Assembly: GCF_038896935.1 (NCBI RefSeq)
Contig: NZ_JBANDC010000002.1
Coordinates: 248,001-312,000, forward strand
Length of the DNA: 64,000 bases
DNA from: Collimonas rhizosphaerae
GTDB lineage: Bacteria; Pseudomonadota; Gammaproteobacteria; Burkholderiales; Burkholderiaceae_D
Direction of reading: 5' to 3'
Shown: in pieces, positions 53,724 to 63,641 of the stretch
Position numbering within the stretch: position 1 is the first letter of the stretch
How the letters are laid out: every line of letters begins with the position of its first letter
Program-made: the position numbers and the translations under genes
Notes under the pieces: model-generated
The model's input: only the letters and a program-made list of their open reading frames with translations
Database searches by the model: none
What the model was told of the DNA's origin: nothing

Positions 53724-54686
53724 ATGGACGTAACAAAGATGACGGATGCAGGCGATGCGCATGGCGATTCGCTGCAAAAATTCATGGTGGAGAATGCCGC
53801 CGTGCGCGGCGAGCTGGTGGAGTTGTCCTCCACCTGGCGGCAGGTGCTGGCGCACCGCCACTACCCGGCACCGGTGAAGACCTTGCTGGGCGAGATGATG
53901 GCGGCAGCGGCGCTGCTGTCGGCCAACCTGAAATTCAACGGCGTCATCGTCATGCAGATCCATGGCGACGGCCCGATCCGGCTGCTGGTGGTCGAATGCG
54001 ATTCGCAGCTGCAGATGCGCGCCACCGCCAAGCTGGCGCCAGACGCGGTGATCGATCCCGACGCCAGCATGCCGCAGCTGGTCAACCTGAACGGCCAGGG
54101 ACGTTTTGCCATCACGCTAGACCCGCAGGACAAGATGCCGGGCCAGCAGGCTTACCAGGGCATCGTACCGCTGGACGGAGAGAATGTCGCGACTGTCATT
54201 GAAAACTACATGCTGCGTTCGGAACAGCTCGACACCAAGCTGTGGCTGGCCGCCGACGACAAGGTCGCACGCGGCCTGCTGCTGCAGAAACTGCCGAATC
54301 ACGGCGGCATCGACGTCCCGGTCAACGATGAGCTGGAAACATGGAACCGCTTCCTGGCGCTGGGCGGCACCTTGCGCCCTGAAGAAATGCTGTCGACCGA
54401 CATCCAGACTTTGCTGCGCCGCTTGTTCTGGGAAGAAACCATCCGTGTTTTCGAACCGCAGCAGCCTAGCTTCCAGTGCAACTGTTCACGTGAAAAAGTC
54501 GGCAACATGCTGAAGATGCTGGGCCAGCCCGAAATCGAAGAAGCGCTCGCCGACCTCGGCAAGCTGGCGGTAGACTGCGATTTCTGCGGCCAGCATTATG
54601 AGTTCGACAAAGTCGATTGCGCGCATCTGTTTGCCAGCGCGGCGCCGGTTGAAGCGCTGCTGCCTACCGGCAGCAGCAAACATTAA
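53724..54686 (+). CDS. hslO: Hsp33 redox-regulated chaperone
   Basis: This holdase is activated by oxidation and heat. The 320-residue protein keeps all four zinc-binding cysteines of the redox switch: C252 and C254 (CNC) and C285 and C288 (CDFC). The N-terminal core domain is complete. It follows the gamma-carbonic anhydrase gene by 52 bp in the same direction. Confidence 0.94.
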   Translation: MDVTKMTDAGDAHGDSLQKFMVENAAVRGELVELSSTWRQVLAHRHYPAPVKTLLGEMMAAAALLSANLKFNGVIVMQIHGDGPIRLLVVECDSQLQMRATAKLAPDAVIDPDASMPQLVNLNGQGRFAITLDPQDKMPGQQAYQGIVPLDGENVATVIENYMLRSEQLDTKLWLAADDKVARGLLLQKLPNHGGIDVPVNDELETWNRFLALGGTLRPEEMLSTDIQTLLRRLFWEETIRVFEPQQPSFQCNCSREKVGNMLKMLGQPEIEEALADLGKLAVDCDFCGQHYEFDKVDCAHLFASAAPVEALLPTGSSKH

Positions 54687-54745
54687 GAATCAAGTGGGGA
54701 CCGGGGCGCTGCATACTGCATGGGCGCGCTGCCGGTTGAGGAATA

Positions 54746-55120
54746 TCAGCGTTCTGGTTTCTTTTCCGTCGGCACCGCGACCGCTACGGTCTTTTCGACC
54801 GCCGTCAATGCGGCATTGGGCGGCGCCGGCGCATCGGCCGGATTGCCGTTCGGATCGAGGATCTGGATAAAGATCTCGTCCTGCTTGATCATGCCCAGCT
54901 CGGTGCGCGCCCGTTCTTCGACCGCGCCGGTGCCTTCTTTCAAATCGTGTACTTCCGAATCCAGCTTGGCGTTGCGGGCTTTCAATTCGTCGATCTTGTC
55001 ATGCGCCGCATGCACTTGCTGGTCCATGTCCCAGACGCGCAGCCACCCCCCCTTGCCTAGCCACAGTGGGTACTGGACCAGTATCAGCAAGGCAGTCAGG
55101 AAAATGGCAATCAGGCGCAT
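54746..55120 (-). CDS. ftsB: cell division protein FtsB
   Basis: This small bitopic protein of the FtsQBL divisome complex has 124 residues: an N-terminal membrane segment (about 3–20), the GKGGWLRVW stretch and a coiled coil (about 32–75) with DELKARN and EVHDLKEG. A periplasmic domain with EERARTELGMIKQDEIF follows. The Pro/Ala-rich tail is longer than in E. coli (103 residues). Encoded just downstream of eno, as is usual. Confidence 0.93.
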   Translation of the reverse strand: MRLIAIFLTALLILVQYPLWLGKGGWLRVWDMDQQVHAAHDKIDELKARNAKLDSEVHDLKEGTGAVEERARTELGMIKQDEIFIQILDPNGNPADAPAPPNAALTAVEKTVAVAVPTEKKPER

Positions 55121-55188
55121 CGTTTCGGGCTTGGTTCTACTGTCTTATATGTAAATCGGGGCGGACACTGATGCCCACCCCGGCTTGA

Positions 55189-56472
55189 TTACTTCAGATT
55201 ATAAAACGCGCCGCGCCCAGGATAGCTGGCGATGTCGCCCAGGTCTTCTTCAATGCGCAGCAGCTGGTTGTACTTCGCCATGCGGTCCGAACGCGACATC
55301 GAGCCAGTCTTGATCTGCAAGGCGTTCATGCCAACCGCGATATCCGCAATGGTCGAATCTTCAGTCTCGCCCGAACGGTGCGAGATCACCGCGGTATAGC
55401 CGGCGCGCTTGGCCATTTCGATCGCAGCGAAAGTTTCGGTCAGGGTGCCGATCTGGTTGATCTTGATCAGGATCGAGTTGGCGATGTCTTTCTCGATGCC
55501 TTCCTTCAGGATCTTGGTGTTGGTGACGAACAGGTCGTCGCCTACCAGCTGGATCTTCTTGCCGAGTGTTTCGGTCAGCAGTTTCCAGCCGTCCCAGTCG
55601 TTTTCCGCCATGCCGTCTTCGATGCTGATGATCGGGTACTTGTCGCACCACGACGCCAGCAGGCCGGTGAACTGGGCGCCGGTCAGGGTCATGTTTTCGC
55701 CGGCCAGCACATAGCTGCCGTCTTTGTAGAATTCGCTGGCGGCGCAATCCAGGCCGAGGGCGATCTGGGTGCCCGGCTCGTAGCCTGCGGCTTCGATCGC
55801 CTGGATGATCAGCTTCAGCGCTTCTTCGTGGCTGGCCAGGTTAGGCGCAAAGCCGCCTTCATCGCCGACCGCGGTCGACAGGCCCTTGTCGTGCAGGATT
55901 TTCTTCAGCGCGTGGAACACTTCGGCGCCGTAACGCAGCGCTTCGCGGAAGCTCGGTGCGCCAACCGGGATGATCATGAATTCCTGGATATCCAGGTTGT
56001 TGTCGGCATGTTCGCCGCCGTTGATGACGTTCATCATCGGCACCGGCATCTGCATCGCGCCGCTGCCGCCGAAATAGCGGTACAGCGGCAGGCCGGCTTC
56101 TTCAGCTGCGGCCTTGGCCACCGCCATCGATACCGCCAGCATGGCGTTGGCGCCCAGGCGGCCTTTGTTTTCGGTGCCGTCGAGATCGATCAGGGTGCGG
56201 TCCAGGAACGCTTGTTCGCTGGCGTCCAGGCCCATGATGGCTTCGGAAATTTCAGTGTTGATATGCTCGCAGGCTTTCAAAACGCCCTTGCCGCCGTAAC
56301 GGCTCTTGTCGCCGTCGCGCAGTTCGATCGCTTCGCGCGAACCGGTGGACGCGCCGGACGGCACGGCCGCACGGCCCATGACGCCGGATTCCAGCAGGAC
56401 GTCGCATTCGACTGTCGGATTACCGCGCGAATCAATGATTTCGCGGCCAATGATGTCAACGATTGCACTCAT
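55189..56472 (-). CDS. eno: enolase
   Basis: It interconverts 2-phosphoglycerate and phosphoenolpyruvate. The 427-residue protein shows EIIDSRGNPTVECDV at the start and the signature SHRSGETEDSTIADIAVG, with metal-binding SIEDGMAEND. The ATG at 56472 has AGGGAAA upstream and is preferred over 56487. Confidence 0.97.
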   Translation of the reverse strand: MSAIVDIIGREIIDSRGNPTVECDVLLESGVMGRAAVPSGASTGSREAIELRDGDKSRYGGKGVLKACEHINTEISEAIMGLDASEQAFLDRTLIDLDGTENKGRLGANAMLAVSMAVAKAAAEEAGLPLYRYFGGSGAMQMPVPMMNVINGGEHADNNLDIQEFMIIPVGAPSFREALRYGAEVFHALKKILHDKGLSTAVGDEGGFAPNLASHEEALKLIIQAIEAAGYEPGTQIALGLDCAASEFYKDGSYVLAGENMTLTGAQFTGLLASWCDKYPIISIEDGMAENDWDGWKLLTETLGKKIQLVGDDLFVTNTKILKEGIEKDIANSILIKINQIGTLTETFAAIEMAKRAGYTAVISHRSGETEDSTIADIAVGMNALQIKTGSMSRSDRMAKYNQLLRIEEDLGDIASYPGRGAFYNLK

Positions 56473-56586
56473 GTATTTCCCTATCAAATAAAAATATGCG
56501 CGATATTAAAACCATTTGCGGGATCAGACTTCACGCACCGCCACTTGCTTGTATAGCGGCAGCGATATATTCCATCCCTCAAGCAA

Positions 56587-57441
56587 TCAACCGAAATTGC
56601 TTTCGATAAAGCCATTCTTCTTGACGACCCGGTCCAGGTCTATCATGGTCGACAACAATTCTTTGATACGGTTCAGCGGCACCGCATTCGGTCCGTCCGA
56701 TTTGGCTTCGGCAGGGTTCGGATGGGTTTCCATGAACACGCCGGCCACGCCCACCGCGATAGCAGCGCGCGCCAGCACCGGCACGAATTCGCGCTGGCCG
56801 CCGGATGTGCTGCCCTGGCCGCCTGGCAGCTGCACCGAGTGGGTGGCGTCGAACACCACCGGGCAGCCGGTTTCGCGCATGATCGCCAGCGAACGCATGT
56901 CGGACACCAGGTTGTTGTAGCCAAACGAAGCGCCGCGCTCGCAGGCCATGAAATTGTCTTCAGGCAGGCCGGCTTCGCGGGCGGCGGAGCGCGCCTTGGC
57001 GATGACATTGATCATGTCGTGCGGCGCCAGGAACTGGCCCTTCTTGATATTCACCGGCTTGCCCGACTGGGCGCAAGCGTTGATGAAATCGGTCTGGCGG
57101 CACAGGAAGGCCGGTGTCTGCAAGACATCGACCACCGCCGACACCGGCTCGATTTCATAGATTTCATGGATATCGGTCAGCACCGGCACGCCGATTTGCG
57201 CTTTGACTTCAGCCAGGATCTCCAGCCCTTTTTCCATGCCGAGGCCGCGGAAAGAAGAACCGGAAGAACGGTTCGCCTTGTCGAAAGACGATTTGTAGAT
57301 GAAGTTGATGCCCAGTTCGCTGGTGATCTCTTTCAGTTTCCCGGCAGTGTCGAGCGCCATCTGGCGCGATTCGATCACGCACGGACCGGCGATCAGGAAA
57401 AACGGCTGATCCAGGCCGATGTCAAAGCCACAAAGTTTCAT
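56587..57441 (-). CDS. kdsA: 3-deoxy-8-phosphooctulonate synthase
   Basis: It condenses PEP with arabinose 5-phosphate to KDO 8-phosphate for lipopolysaccharide. The 284-residue protein has the family motifs AGPCVIES, KSSFDKANRSS and FDATHSVQLPGGQG. The residue at the metal position in the metal-independent class is asparagine, and KSSFDKANR suggests that class (inference). It lies 9 bp after pyrG. Confidence 0.96.
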   Translation of the reverse strand: MKLCGFDIGLDQPFFLIAGPCVIESRQMALDTAGKLKEITSELGINFIYKSSFDKANRSSGSSFRGLGMEKGLEILAEVKAQIGVPVLTDIHEIYEIEPVSAVVDVLQTPAFLCRQTDFINACAQSGKPVNIKKGQFLAPHDMINVIAKARSAAREAGLPEDNFMACERGASFGYNNLVSDMRSLAIMRETGCPVVFDATHSVQLPGGQGSTSGGQREFVPVLARAAIAVGVAGVFMETHPNPAEAKSDGPNAVPLNRIKELLSTMIDLDRVVKKNGFIESNFG

Positions 57442-57450
57442 GTTCTTTCC

Positions 57451-59106
57451 TTACGCTGCAGTTGCAGTATTAGCTTGCTTGTGCGCCAGCGCAGCCTTGA
57501 TGAACGAAATAAACAAGGGATGGCCATCGCGCGGAGTCGATTTGAATTCCGGGTGATACTGGACGCCGACATACCACGGATGGGCATTCTCGCCGGTGCG
57601 CGGCAATTCCATGATTTCACACAGGTCTTCAGTCGGGGTGCGGGCCGACACCACCAGGCCGGCCGCTTCGATCCGGTCCAGGTAATGGTTGTTGGCTTCG
57701 TAGCGATGACGATGGCGTTCGGTCACGGTCGGGCCGTAGACTTCGGCGGCCAGGGTGTCCGGCTTGACATCGCAGGTCTGCGCGCCCAGGCGCATGGTGC
57801 CGCCCAGGTCGGAATTGACGTCGCGCAGCTCTACCTTGCCGTCGTGATTCTGCCATTCGGTGATCAGGGCCACTACCGGCTGGTCGGTCTGCGCATCGAA
57901 TTCGGTTGAATTGGCGTGCGGCAGGCCGGCCTTGTTACGCGCATATTCGAGCAGTGCGACTTGCATGCCGAGGCAGATACCCAGGTAAGGGATCTTGTTT
58001 TCGCGGGCGAAACGCGCCGCCGCGATCTTGCCTTCGACGCCGCGCTTGCCGAAACCGCCCGGCACCAGGATCGCATCGTACTTGGCCAAGGCACCGGTGC
58101 CGCTGGCTTCAATTTCTTCGGAGTCCAGGTATTCGATATTGACCCGGCTGCCGGTATGGATGCCGGCGTGGCGCAATGCTTCGGTCAGCGACTTGTAGGA
58201 TTCGGTCAGGTCGACATATTTGCCGACCATGCCGATGGTGACTTCGTAGGTTGGATTTTCCAGCGCGTGCACCAGCTTGGTCCAGACCGAGAGGTCGGCA
58301 GGCTTGGGCGACAGGCCCAGCTTTTCGCAGACGATCGCGTCCAGCCCCTGGTCGTGCAGCATCTGCGGAATCTTGTAGATGGTGTCGGCGTCCCACACCG
58401 AAATCACGGCGTCGCCCTGGACGTTGGAGAACAGGGAAATCTTGGCCCGTTCGTCATCCGGGATCGGACGGTCGGCGCGGCACAGCAAGGCGTCCGGCGA
58501 AATACCGATTTCGCGCAGTTTCTGCACGCTGTGCTGGGTCGGCTTGGTCTTCAGCTCGCCGGCCGACACCAGGTAAGGCACCAGCGTCAGGTGGACGAAA
58601 GCCGCAGCCTTGCGGCCTGCGCGCAGGCTCAGCTGGCGCGCAGCTTCAAGGAAAGGCAAGGATTCGATATCGCCGACGGTGCCGCCGATTTCCACCAGCG
58701 CCACGTCGAAACCTTCGGCGCCGCGGTAGATGTAATCCTGGATCTCGTTGGTGATATGCGGAATAACCTGCACCGTCTTGCCCAGGTACTCGCCGCGGCG
58801 TTCCTTGCGGATCACCGATTCGTAGATCTGGCCGGTAGTGAAGTTATTCACCTTCTTCATCTTGGCCGTAATGAAGCGCTCATAGTGGCCGAGGTCGAGA
58901 TCGGTCTCTGCGCCATCGTCGGTCACGAACACTTCGCCGTGCTGGAACGGGCTCATGGTGCCTGGATCGACGTTGATGTACGGATCAAGTTTAAGAAGGG
59001 TGACTTTAAGGCCGCGCGATTCCAAAATCGCGGCGAGAGAGGCGGCTGCAATCCCTTTACCAAGGGAAGAGACAACGCCGCCGGTAACAAATACAAACTT
59101 AGTCAT
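57451..59106 (-). CDS. pyrG: CTP synthase
   Basis: It makes CTP from UTP with glutamine or ammonia. The 551-residue protein has the N-terminal synthetase domain (TKFVFVTGGVVSSLGKG at 2–18, P-loop) and the C-terminal class I glutaminase with nucleophile motif GICLGMQ and GVQYHPEF near the end. The ATG at 59106 matches family starts. First gene of pyrG–kdsA–eno–ftsB. Confidence 0.97.
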   Translation of the reverse strand: MTKFVFVTGGVVSSLGKGIAAASLAAILESRGLKVTLLKLDPYINVDPGTMSPFQHGEVFVTDDGAETDLDLGHYERFITAKMKKVNNFTTGQIYESVIRKERRGEYLGKTVQVIPHITNEIQDYIYRGAEGFDVALVEIGGTVGDIESLPFLEAARQLSLRAGRKAAAFVHLTLVPYLVSAGELKTKPTQHSVQKLREIGISPDALLCRADRPIPDDERAKISLFSNVQGDAVISVWDADTIYKIPQMLHDQGLDAIVCEKLGLSPKPADLSVWTKLVHALENPTYEVTIGMVGKYVDLTESYKSLTEALRHAGIHTGSRVNIEYLDSEEIEASGTGALAKYDAILVPGGFGKRGVEGKIAAARFARENKIPYLGICLGMQVALLEYARNKAGLPHANSTEFDAQTDQPVVALITEWQNHDGKVELRDVNSDLGGTMRLGAQTCDVKPDTLAAEVYGPTVTERHRHRYEANNHYLDRIEAAGLVVSARTPTEDLCEIMELPRTGENAHPWYVGVQYHPEFKSTPRDGHPLFISFIKAALAHKQANTATAA

Positions 59107-59385
59107 TACGGAAGGTGCCGAACGGCACATGCGGGAAATTCGAATTATACATCAAACAGGCGCCGCGGCAGCCGCCGGCGATCTGAAAAATAACGCCTTT
59201 TTGCCGGCCGCCCCGCGATCGCCCGGTCGGCGGCCAGGCCCGGTGCCTGCGTGGAATTGCGCTTCATGTGATAATTCGCGGCTTCCGCCCCGCCCAATCA
59301 ATGCTTTCCTCATTCTATTGTCGCCCGTGCCTATCTCGCCATTATTTCAAACAAGTGTTGCGCCAAAGCCGCGCCGCCTCGCTGC

Positions 59386-60798
59386 ATGAGCCGGCTGTTC
59401 GGCGACCTGCCCGAGGATGACGGCCTGCCCGGAGCAGCGCGCCGGGTAGCGATCATCGTCATGATCCTCGGCACCAGCATGACCGTGCTGGACGGCTCCA
59501 TTGTCAACGTCGCGCTGCCCATGATCGCGCGCAGCTTGCAGGTCGACCCGGCTGCCGCGGTCTGGATCGCCAACGCCTACATACTTGCCGGTGCCATGAC
59601 CATGGTCACTTTCGCCTCGCTGGGCGAAGTGCTGGGCTTTCGCCGTGTATATATGAGCGGCATCCTGGTGTTCACCCTGGCCTCGCTGGGCTGCGCCCTG
59701 TCGCCGTCGCTGGCGATGCTGAACGGTATGCGATTCTTGCAAGGCGTCGGCGGCGCTGCCGCCATGAGCATCGGGCCGGCGCTCTACCGCAATATCTTCC
59801 CGACCCGCCTGCTGGGCGCGGCGCTTGGCATCAACGCCTTGGTGGTGGCCTCCTCCACCGCTGCCGGGCCGGCCATCGGCGGCCTGATGCTGTCGGTGCT
59901 GAGCTGGCAATGGCTGTTTGCGGTGAACGTGCCGATCGGCATCCTCACCCTGCTGCTGGCGCGCCGTGTGCTGCCGCGCGATCCGGGCCGCGGCGGCCGC
60001 TTCGATGCGCTCGGCGCCCTGCTCTCGGCGCTGGCCCTGGGCGCCATCGTCATGGCGGTCGACGGCTTGTCGCGCCACGACAGCTGGACTCAGGAGTTGC
60101 TGCTTGGCGGGATCGCCTTGGCATCGGTGGTTTTGTTTATCATTAGACAACGACGGTATTCCGCACCGCTGCTGCCGCTTGACATTTTTGCATCGCAACG
60201 CTTTTCGATGGCAGTCGCCACTTCGCTCTGCTCTTTTGTCGGGCAAGGAATTGCCTTTATTGCACTACCGTTCCTGTTCCAGGGCGCATACGGCTTCAGC
60301 CCGCTGCTGTCGGCCGCGCTGTTCACACCGTGGCCGGTGGCGATCGCCATCACCGCGCCGATCGCCGGGCGCCTGGCCGACCGCTATTCGGCCTCGCTGC
60401 TGTCGACCTGCGGCCTGCTGGTGCTGACGCTGGGCCTGGTGCTGCTGGCCTGCCTGGGCGCGCACGCATCGGTGCCGGACATCCTGTGGCGCGCCTTCGT
60501 CTGCGGGCTCGGCTTCGGTTTTTTCCAGAGCCCCAACAATCGCGAAATGCTGAGCAACGCGCCGCGCGCACGCAGCGGCACCGCTTCCGGCGTGCTGGCG
60601 ATTGCCCGCACCTTCGGCCAGTCGCTCGGCGCCGCACTGGTCGCGGTAGTGCTGGCGGCGACCAGCATCGCCCAGGCCGCGGCTGACACCGCCCAGATCG
60701 ACGCCAGCGCAGTCCACATGTCCTTATGGCTGGCGGCCAGCGCGACCTTGCTTGCGACCATCATCAGCGCATTGCGCATCAAACACGGGCGAAACTGA
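59386..60798 (+). CDS. MFS drug exporter, DHA2-type
   Basis: This 470-residue transporter has about 14 membrane segments. It shows motif LDGSIVNVALP in segment 1, the motif-A-like LGEVLGFRRVY loop, and segment-5 motif C as GPAIGGLM. Members export drugs or toxic organics by proton antiport. It lies immediately before the RND operon in the same direction, 140 bp apart. Confidence 0.88.
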   Translation: MSRLFGDLPEDDGLPGAARRVAIIVMILGTSMTVLDGSIVNVALPMIARSLQVDPAAAVWIANAYILAGAMTMVTFASLGEVLGFRRVYMSGILVFTLASLGCALSPSLAMLNGMRFLQGVGGAAAMSIGPALYRNIFPTRLLGAALGINALVVASSTAAGPAIGGLMLSVLSWQWLFAVNVPIGILTLLLARRVLPRDPGRGGRFDALGALLSALALGAIVMAVDGLSRHDSWTQELLLGGIALASVVLFIIRQRRYSAPLLPLDIFASQRFSMAVATSLCSFVGQGIAFIALPFLFQGAYGFSPLLSAALFTPWPVAIAITAPIAGRLADRYSASLLSTCGLLVLTLGLVLLACLGAHASVPDILWRAFVCGLGFGFFQSPNNREMLSNAPRARSGTASGVLAIARTFGQSLGAALVAVVLAATSIAQAAADTAQIDASAVHMSLWLAASATLLATIISALRIKHGRN

Positions 60799-60809
60799 CA
60801 GAATTGTCA
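60796..60809. promoter_or_regulatory. short palindrome after the MFS gene
   Basis: TGACA-GAAT-TGTCA overlaps the end of the MFS gene (stop at 60796–60798). It could be an operator or chance. Confidence 0.2.
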
Positions 60810-60890
60810 TATTAGCGACAGCGTCCCGTACCGCAGCAAGCTATAAAGTGTTTCCAAATACTGTCCGATGCTGCGCTTGTTGTTGACCTG

Positions 60891-60915
60891 CACATCGGAT
60901 ATTTCATCCGATGTG
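60891..60915. promoter_or_regulatory. 25-bp palindrome upstream of the RND efflux operon
   Basis: A perfect 10-bp inverted repeat CACATCGGAT/ATCCGATGTG with a 5-bp centre lies 23 bp before the ATG of the outer-membrane factor gene. A TTGACC −35-like hexamer ends just before it (60883–60888). No T-run follows, so an operator or an mRNA hairpin is more likely than a terminator. Confidence 0.5.
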
Positions 60916-60938
60916 CCGAACGTGTCAGCTCAGGACTC

Positions 60939-62426
60939 ATGAATTTTCCCCCTTCCCCAAGAACTTTCTCAGCCACCGTCATGGCTGCCGCGGTTGCGTT
61001 TGCGCTGGCAGGCTGCGCAGTCGGCCCCGATTACGTGCGCCCTGCCATGGACGTGCCCGCCGCCTATAAAGAGACCGGTCCGTGGAAACAGGCGCAGCCG
61101 CAACAGATAGACAGCAGCAACTGGTGGGAAGTCTATGGCGACGCCACCCTGAACGGCCTGATACAGCAAGCCAACCAGGCCAACCAGAACATCCGCGTGG
61201 CAGAGGCCCAGTATCGCCAGGCGCGTGCCGCCGGCGACGTGGCGCGCGCCGGCTTCTGGCCGACGGCGGGCGTCAGCGCCGGGGTAGACCGTTCGCGCAG
61301 CAACACCAATGGCGTCAAGATCGGCAACAGCTACAACGCCGGCCTGCAAGGCAGCTGGGAGCCCGATATCTGGGGCAGCGTGCGGCGCTCGGTGGAAGCC
61401 GGCGATGCCGGCAGCCAGGCCAGCGCGGCCGACCTGGCCGCCGCCCGCCTCAGCATCCAGGCGACCCTGGCGCAAGACTATCTGCAACTGCGCATCACCG
61501 ACCTGCTCAAAGATTTGTACGCGCGCACCACGGCTGCCTATGCCCGTTCGCTGCAGCTGACCCAGAACCAGTATGCCGCCGGCGTGGCGCTGCGCTCCGA
61601 CGTGGCGCTGGCCGAAAGCCAGCTGAAAACCGCGGAAGCGCAAGCCATCGACCTGCAGGCGCAGCGCAGCCAGCTGGAGCATGCAATCGCCATCCTGACC
61701 GGCAAGGCGCCTTCCGGATTCAACCTGGCGGCGTTGCCGGCCGACACGCAAATGCTGAGCAAGATGCAGGCAGGCTTGCCGCCGGTCCCGGCCGGCCTGC
61801 CATCCGACCTGCTGGAACGCCGGCCCGACATCGCCAGCGCCGAACGCCATGTGGCGCAGGCGAACGCCAATATCGGCGTCGCCAAGTCGGCCTTTTTCCC
61901 GGCGCTGACCCTGAGCGCCAGCGGCGGCTTCAATGGCGCCAGCCTGGCCCAGTGGTTCGACACGCCCAGCCGGGTCTGGTCGCTCGGCGCGGCGCTGGCC
62001 GAAACCATTTTCGACGGCGGCCTGCGGCGCGCGCATAGCGACCAGGCCATCGCCGCCTACGACGCCGCGGTAGCGCAATACAAGCAAACCGTGCTGGGCG
62101 GCTTCCAGGAAGTGGAAGACAACCTGGCCACGCTCAATGTCCTCGACCAGGAAGCAATCGCCCAGAAGCAGGCGGTGCAAGCTTCGCAGCTGGCGGAACG
62201 GCTGGCGCTGAGCCAGTATCGCGCCGGCACCGCGACTTACCTGACCGTGGTCACCGCGCAAACCCTTGCCCTGAGCAACGAGCGCACCCTGGTGCAGCTG
62301 CTGGGACGCCAGCTGCTGGCGAGCGTAGCGCTGATCAAGGCCGTTGGCGGCGGCTGGGATGCCAGCCGGCTGAACGGCGACCAGGCGCAAAACGATACGC
62401 AGCACACAAACAAAACGACAGATTAA
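60939..62426 (+). CDS. RND efflux outer-membrane factor lipoprotein (NodT/OprM family)
   Basis: This 495-residue TolC-like channel has a signal peptide and lipobox LAGC with lipidated C26. Two OEP repeats follow, with typical DLPSDLLERRPDIASAERHVAQANANIGVAKSAFFPAL-type sequence around 285–325. It forms the outer-membrane exit duct of the pump encoded downstream. Confidence 0.93.
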   Translation: MNFPPSPRTFSATVMAAAVAFALAGCAVGPDYVRPAMDVPAAYKETGPWKQAQPQQIDSSNWWEVYGDATLNGLIQQANQANQNIRVAEAQYRQARAAGDVARAGFWPTAGVSAGVDRSRSNTNGVKIGNSYNAGLQGSWEPDIWGSVRRSVEAGDAGSQASAADLAAARLSIQATLAQDYLQLRITDLLKDLYARTTAAYARSLQLTQNQYAAGVALRSDVALAESQLKTAEAQAIDLQAQRSQLEHAIAILTGKAPSGFNLAALPADTQMLSKMQAGLPPVPAGLPSDLLERRPDIASAERHVAQANANIGVAKSAFFPALTLSASGGFNGASLAQWFDTPSRVWSLGAALAETIFDGGLRRAHSDQAIAAYDAAVAQYKQTVLGGFQEVEDNLATLNVLDQEAIAQKQAVQASQLAERLALSQYRAGTATYLTVVTAQTLALSNERTLVQLLGRQLLASVALIKAVGGGWDASRLNGDQAQNDTQHTNKTTD

Positions 62427-62444
62427 TTCCGCGAGCCGATAAAC

Positions 62445-63641
62445 ATGACCCCCACACTTTCCAAACCGCGTTCCACGCTGCTGATCACCGCCGCGATACT
62501 GGTCCTGATCGGCGCCGCCGGCTGGACCATGGTCCACAAGGCCGACGCCCAGACGGCGCCGAAGGCTGCCGCCGGCCCGATCTCGGTCAGCACCGCCAGC
62601 GTCTCGCAACAGGATGTGCCGATGTACCTGAGCGGAGTCGGCACCGTTACTTCGAATGCCAGCGTCACCGTCAAGGCCCGCATCGACGGCCAGCTCGACA
62701 AGGTCGGTTTTATCGAAGGCCAGGACGTCAAGGCCGGCCAGCTGCTGGCGCAGATCGACCCGCGCACCCTGCAGGCGCAGCTGGACCAGGCCGTCGCGCA
62801 AAAAGCCAAGGACCAGGCGCAGCTGGCCAACTCCAGGCTTGACCTGCAGCGTTACACCACGCTGGTGCAACAGGACGCCGCGACACAACAGACGCTGGAT
62901 GCCACGCGGGCGCAGGTCACGCAGCTGCAGGCCGCGGTGCAAGCCGATGAAGCGCAGATCAACTACGCCAAGGTGCAGCTCAGCTTTACCCGCATCCTGG
63001 CGCCGATCAGCGGCCGGGTCGGCGCGCGCCTGGTCGATCCGGGCAATATCGTCCATGCCGCGGACGCCAACGGCCTGGTGGTCATCAACCAGATCGATCC
63101 GATCGCGGTGGTGTTCACCCTGCCGGAAGAAACCTTCCAGAGCATCAACAGCGCCCTGCGCGGCAGCCAGAAGCCGCTCAGCGTGTTGACCTATGCGCGC
63201 AACAGCAGCGCCCTGCTGGCGCAGGGAAACCTGGCGCTGCTCAACAACCAGATCGATACCAGCACCGGCACGGTGCAGCTGAAAGGCATTTTCCAGAATC
63301 CCTCGCATGTATTGTGGCCAGGCCAGTATGTCAATGTCAGGCTGGTCCTGGGTGACCGCAAGCAGGCGCTGACGGTGCCGGCGGCGGCAGTGCAGCGCAG
63401 CCAGGACGGCACCTACGCGTATGTCGTCAACGCCGACAGCACGGTGAAAATACAGGCGATCCAGGTCGCCAATATCCAGGACGGCCTGGCTGTGATCGAC
63501 AAGGGACTGGATGCGGGGCAACGAGTGGTGGTCGACGGCCAGTACAAGCTGAAACCCGGCGCCAAGATCGTGGACGCCGGCGCTGCGGCTAGCCCCGCTC
63601 CTGCAGCCGCGGCAGAAAAAGCAAGCAAGGCCGGCAAATGA
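62445..63641 (+). CDS. RND efflux periplasmic adaptor (MdtA-like)
   Basis: This 398-residue membrane fusion protein has an N-terminal anchor (about 11–30) and no lipobox. Its lipoyl halves (VTVKARIDGQLDKVGFIEGQDVKAGQLLAQIDP region near 75–105) flank an alpha-hairpin (about 108–170). A beta-barrel and membrane-proximal domain follow. The sequence is closest to MdtA. It starts 18 bp after the outer-membrane gene stop. Confidence 0.93.
   Translation: MTPTLSKPRSTLLITAAILVLIGAAGWTMVHKADAQTAPKAAAGPISVSTASVSQQDVPMYLSGVGTVTSNASVTVKARIDGQLDKVGFIEGQDVKAGQLLAQIDPRTLQAQLDQAVAQKAKDQAQLANSRLDLQRYTTLVQQDAATQQTLDATRAQVTQLQAAVQADEAQINYAKVQLSFTRILAPISGRVGARLVDPGNIVHAADANGLVVINQIDPIAVVFTLPEETFQSINSALRGSQKPLSVLTYARNSSALLAQGNLALLNNQIDTSTGTVQLKGIFQNPSHVLWPGQYVNVRLVLGDRKQALTVPAAAVQRSQDGTYAYVVNADSTVKIQAIQVANIQDGLAVIDKGLDAGQRVVVDGQYKLKPGAKIVDAGAAASPAPAAAAEKASKAGK

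Noticed and set aside
60969..63521. 850-codon minus-strand frame opposite the RND operon
   Set aside because: It crosses two well-defined plus-strand genes and resembles no protein family.
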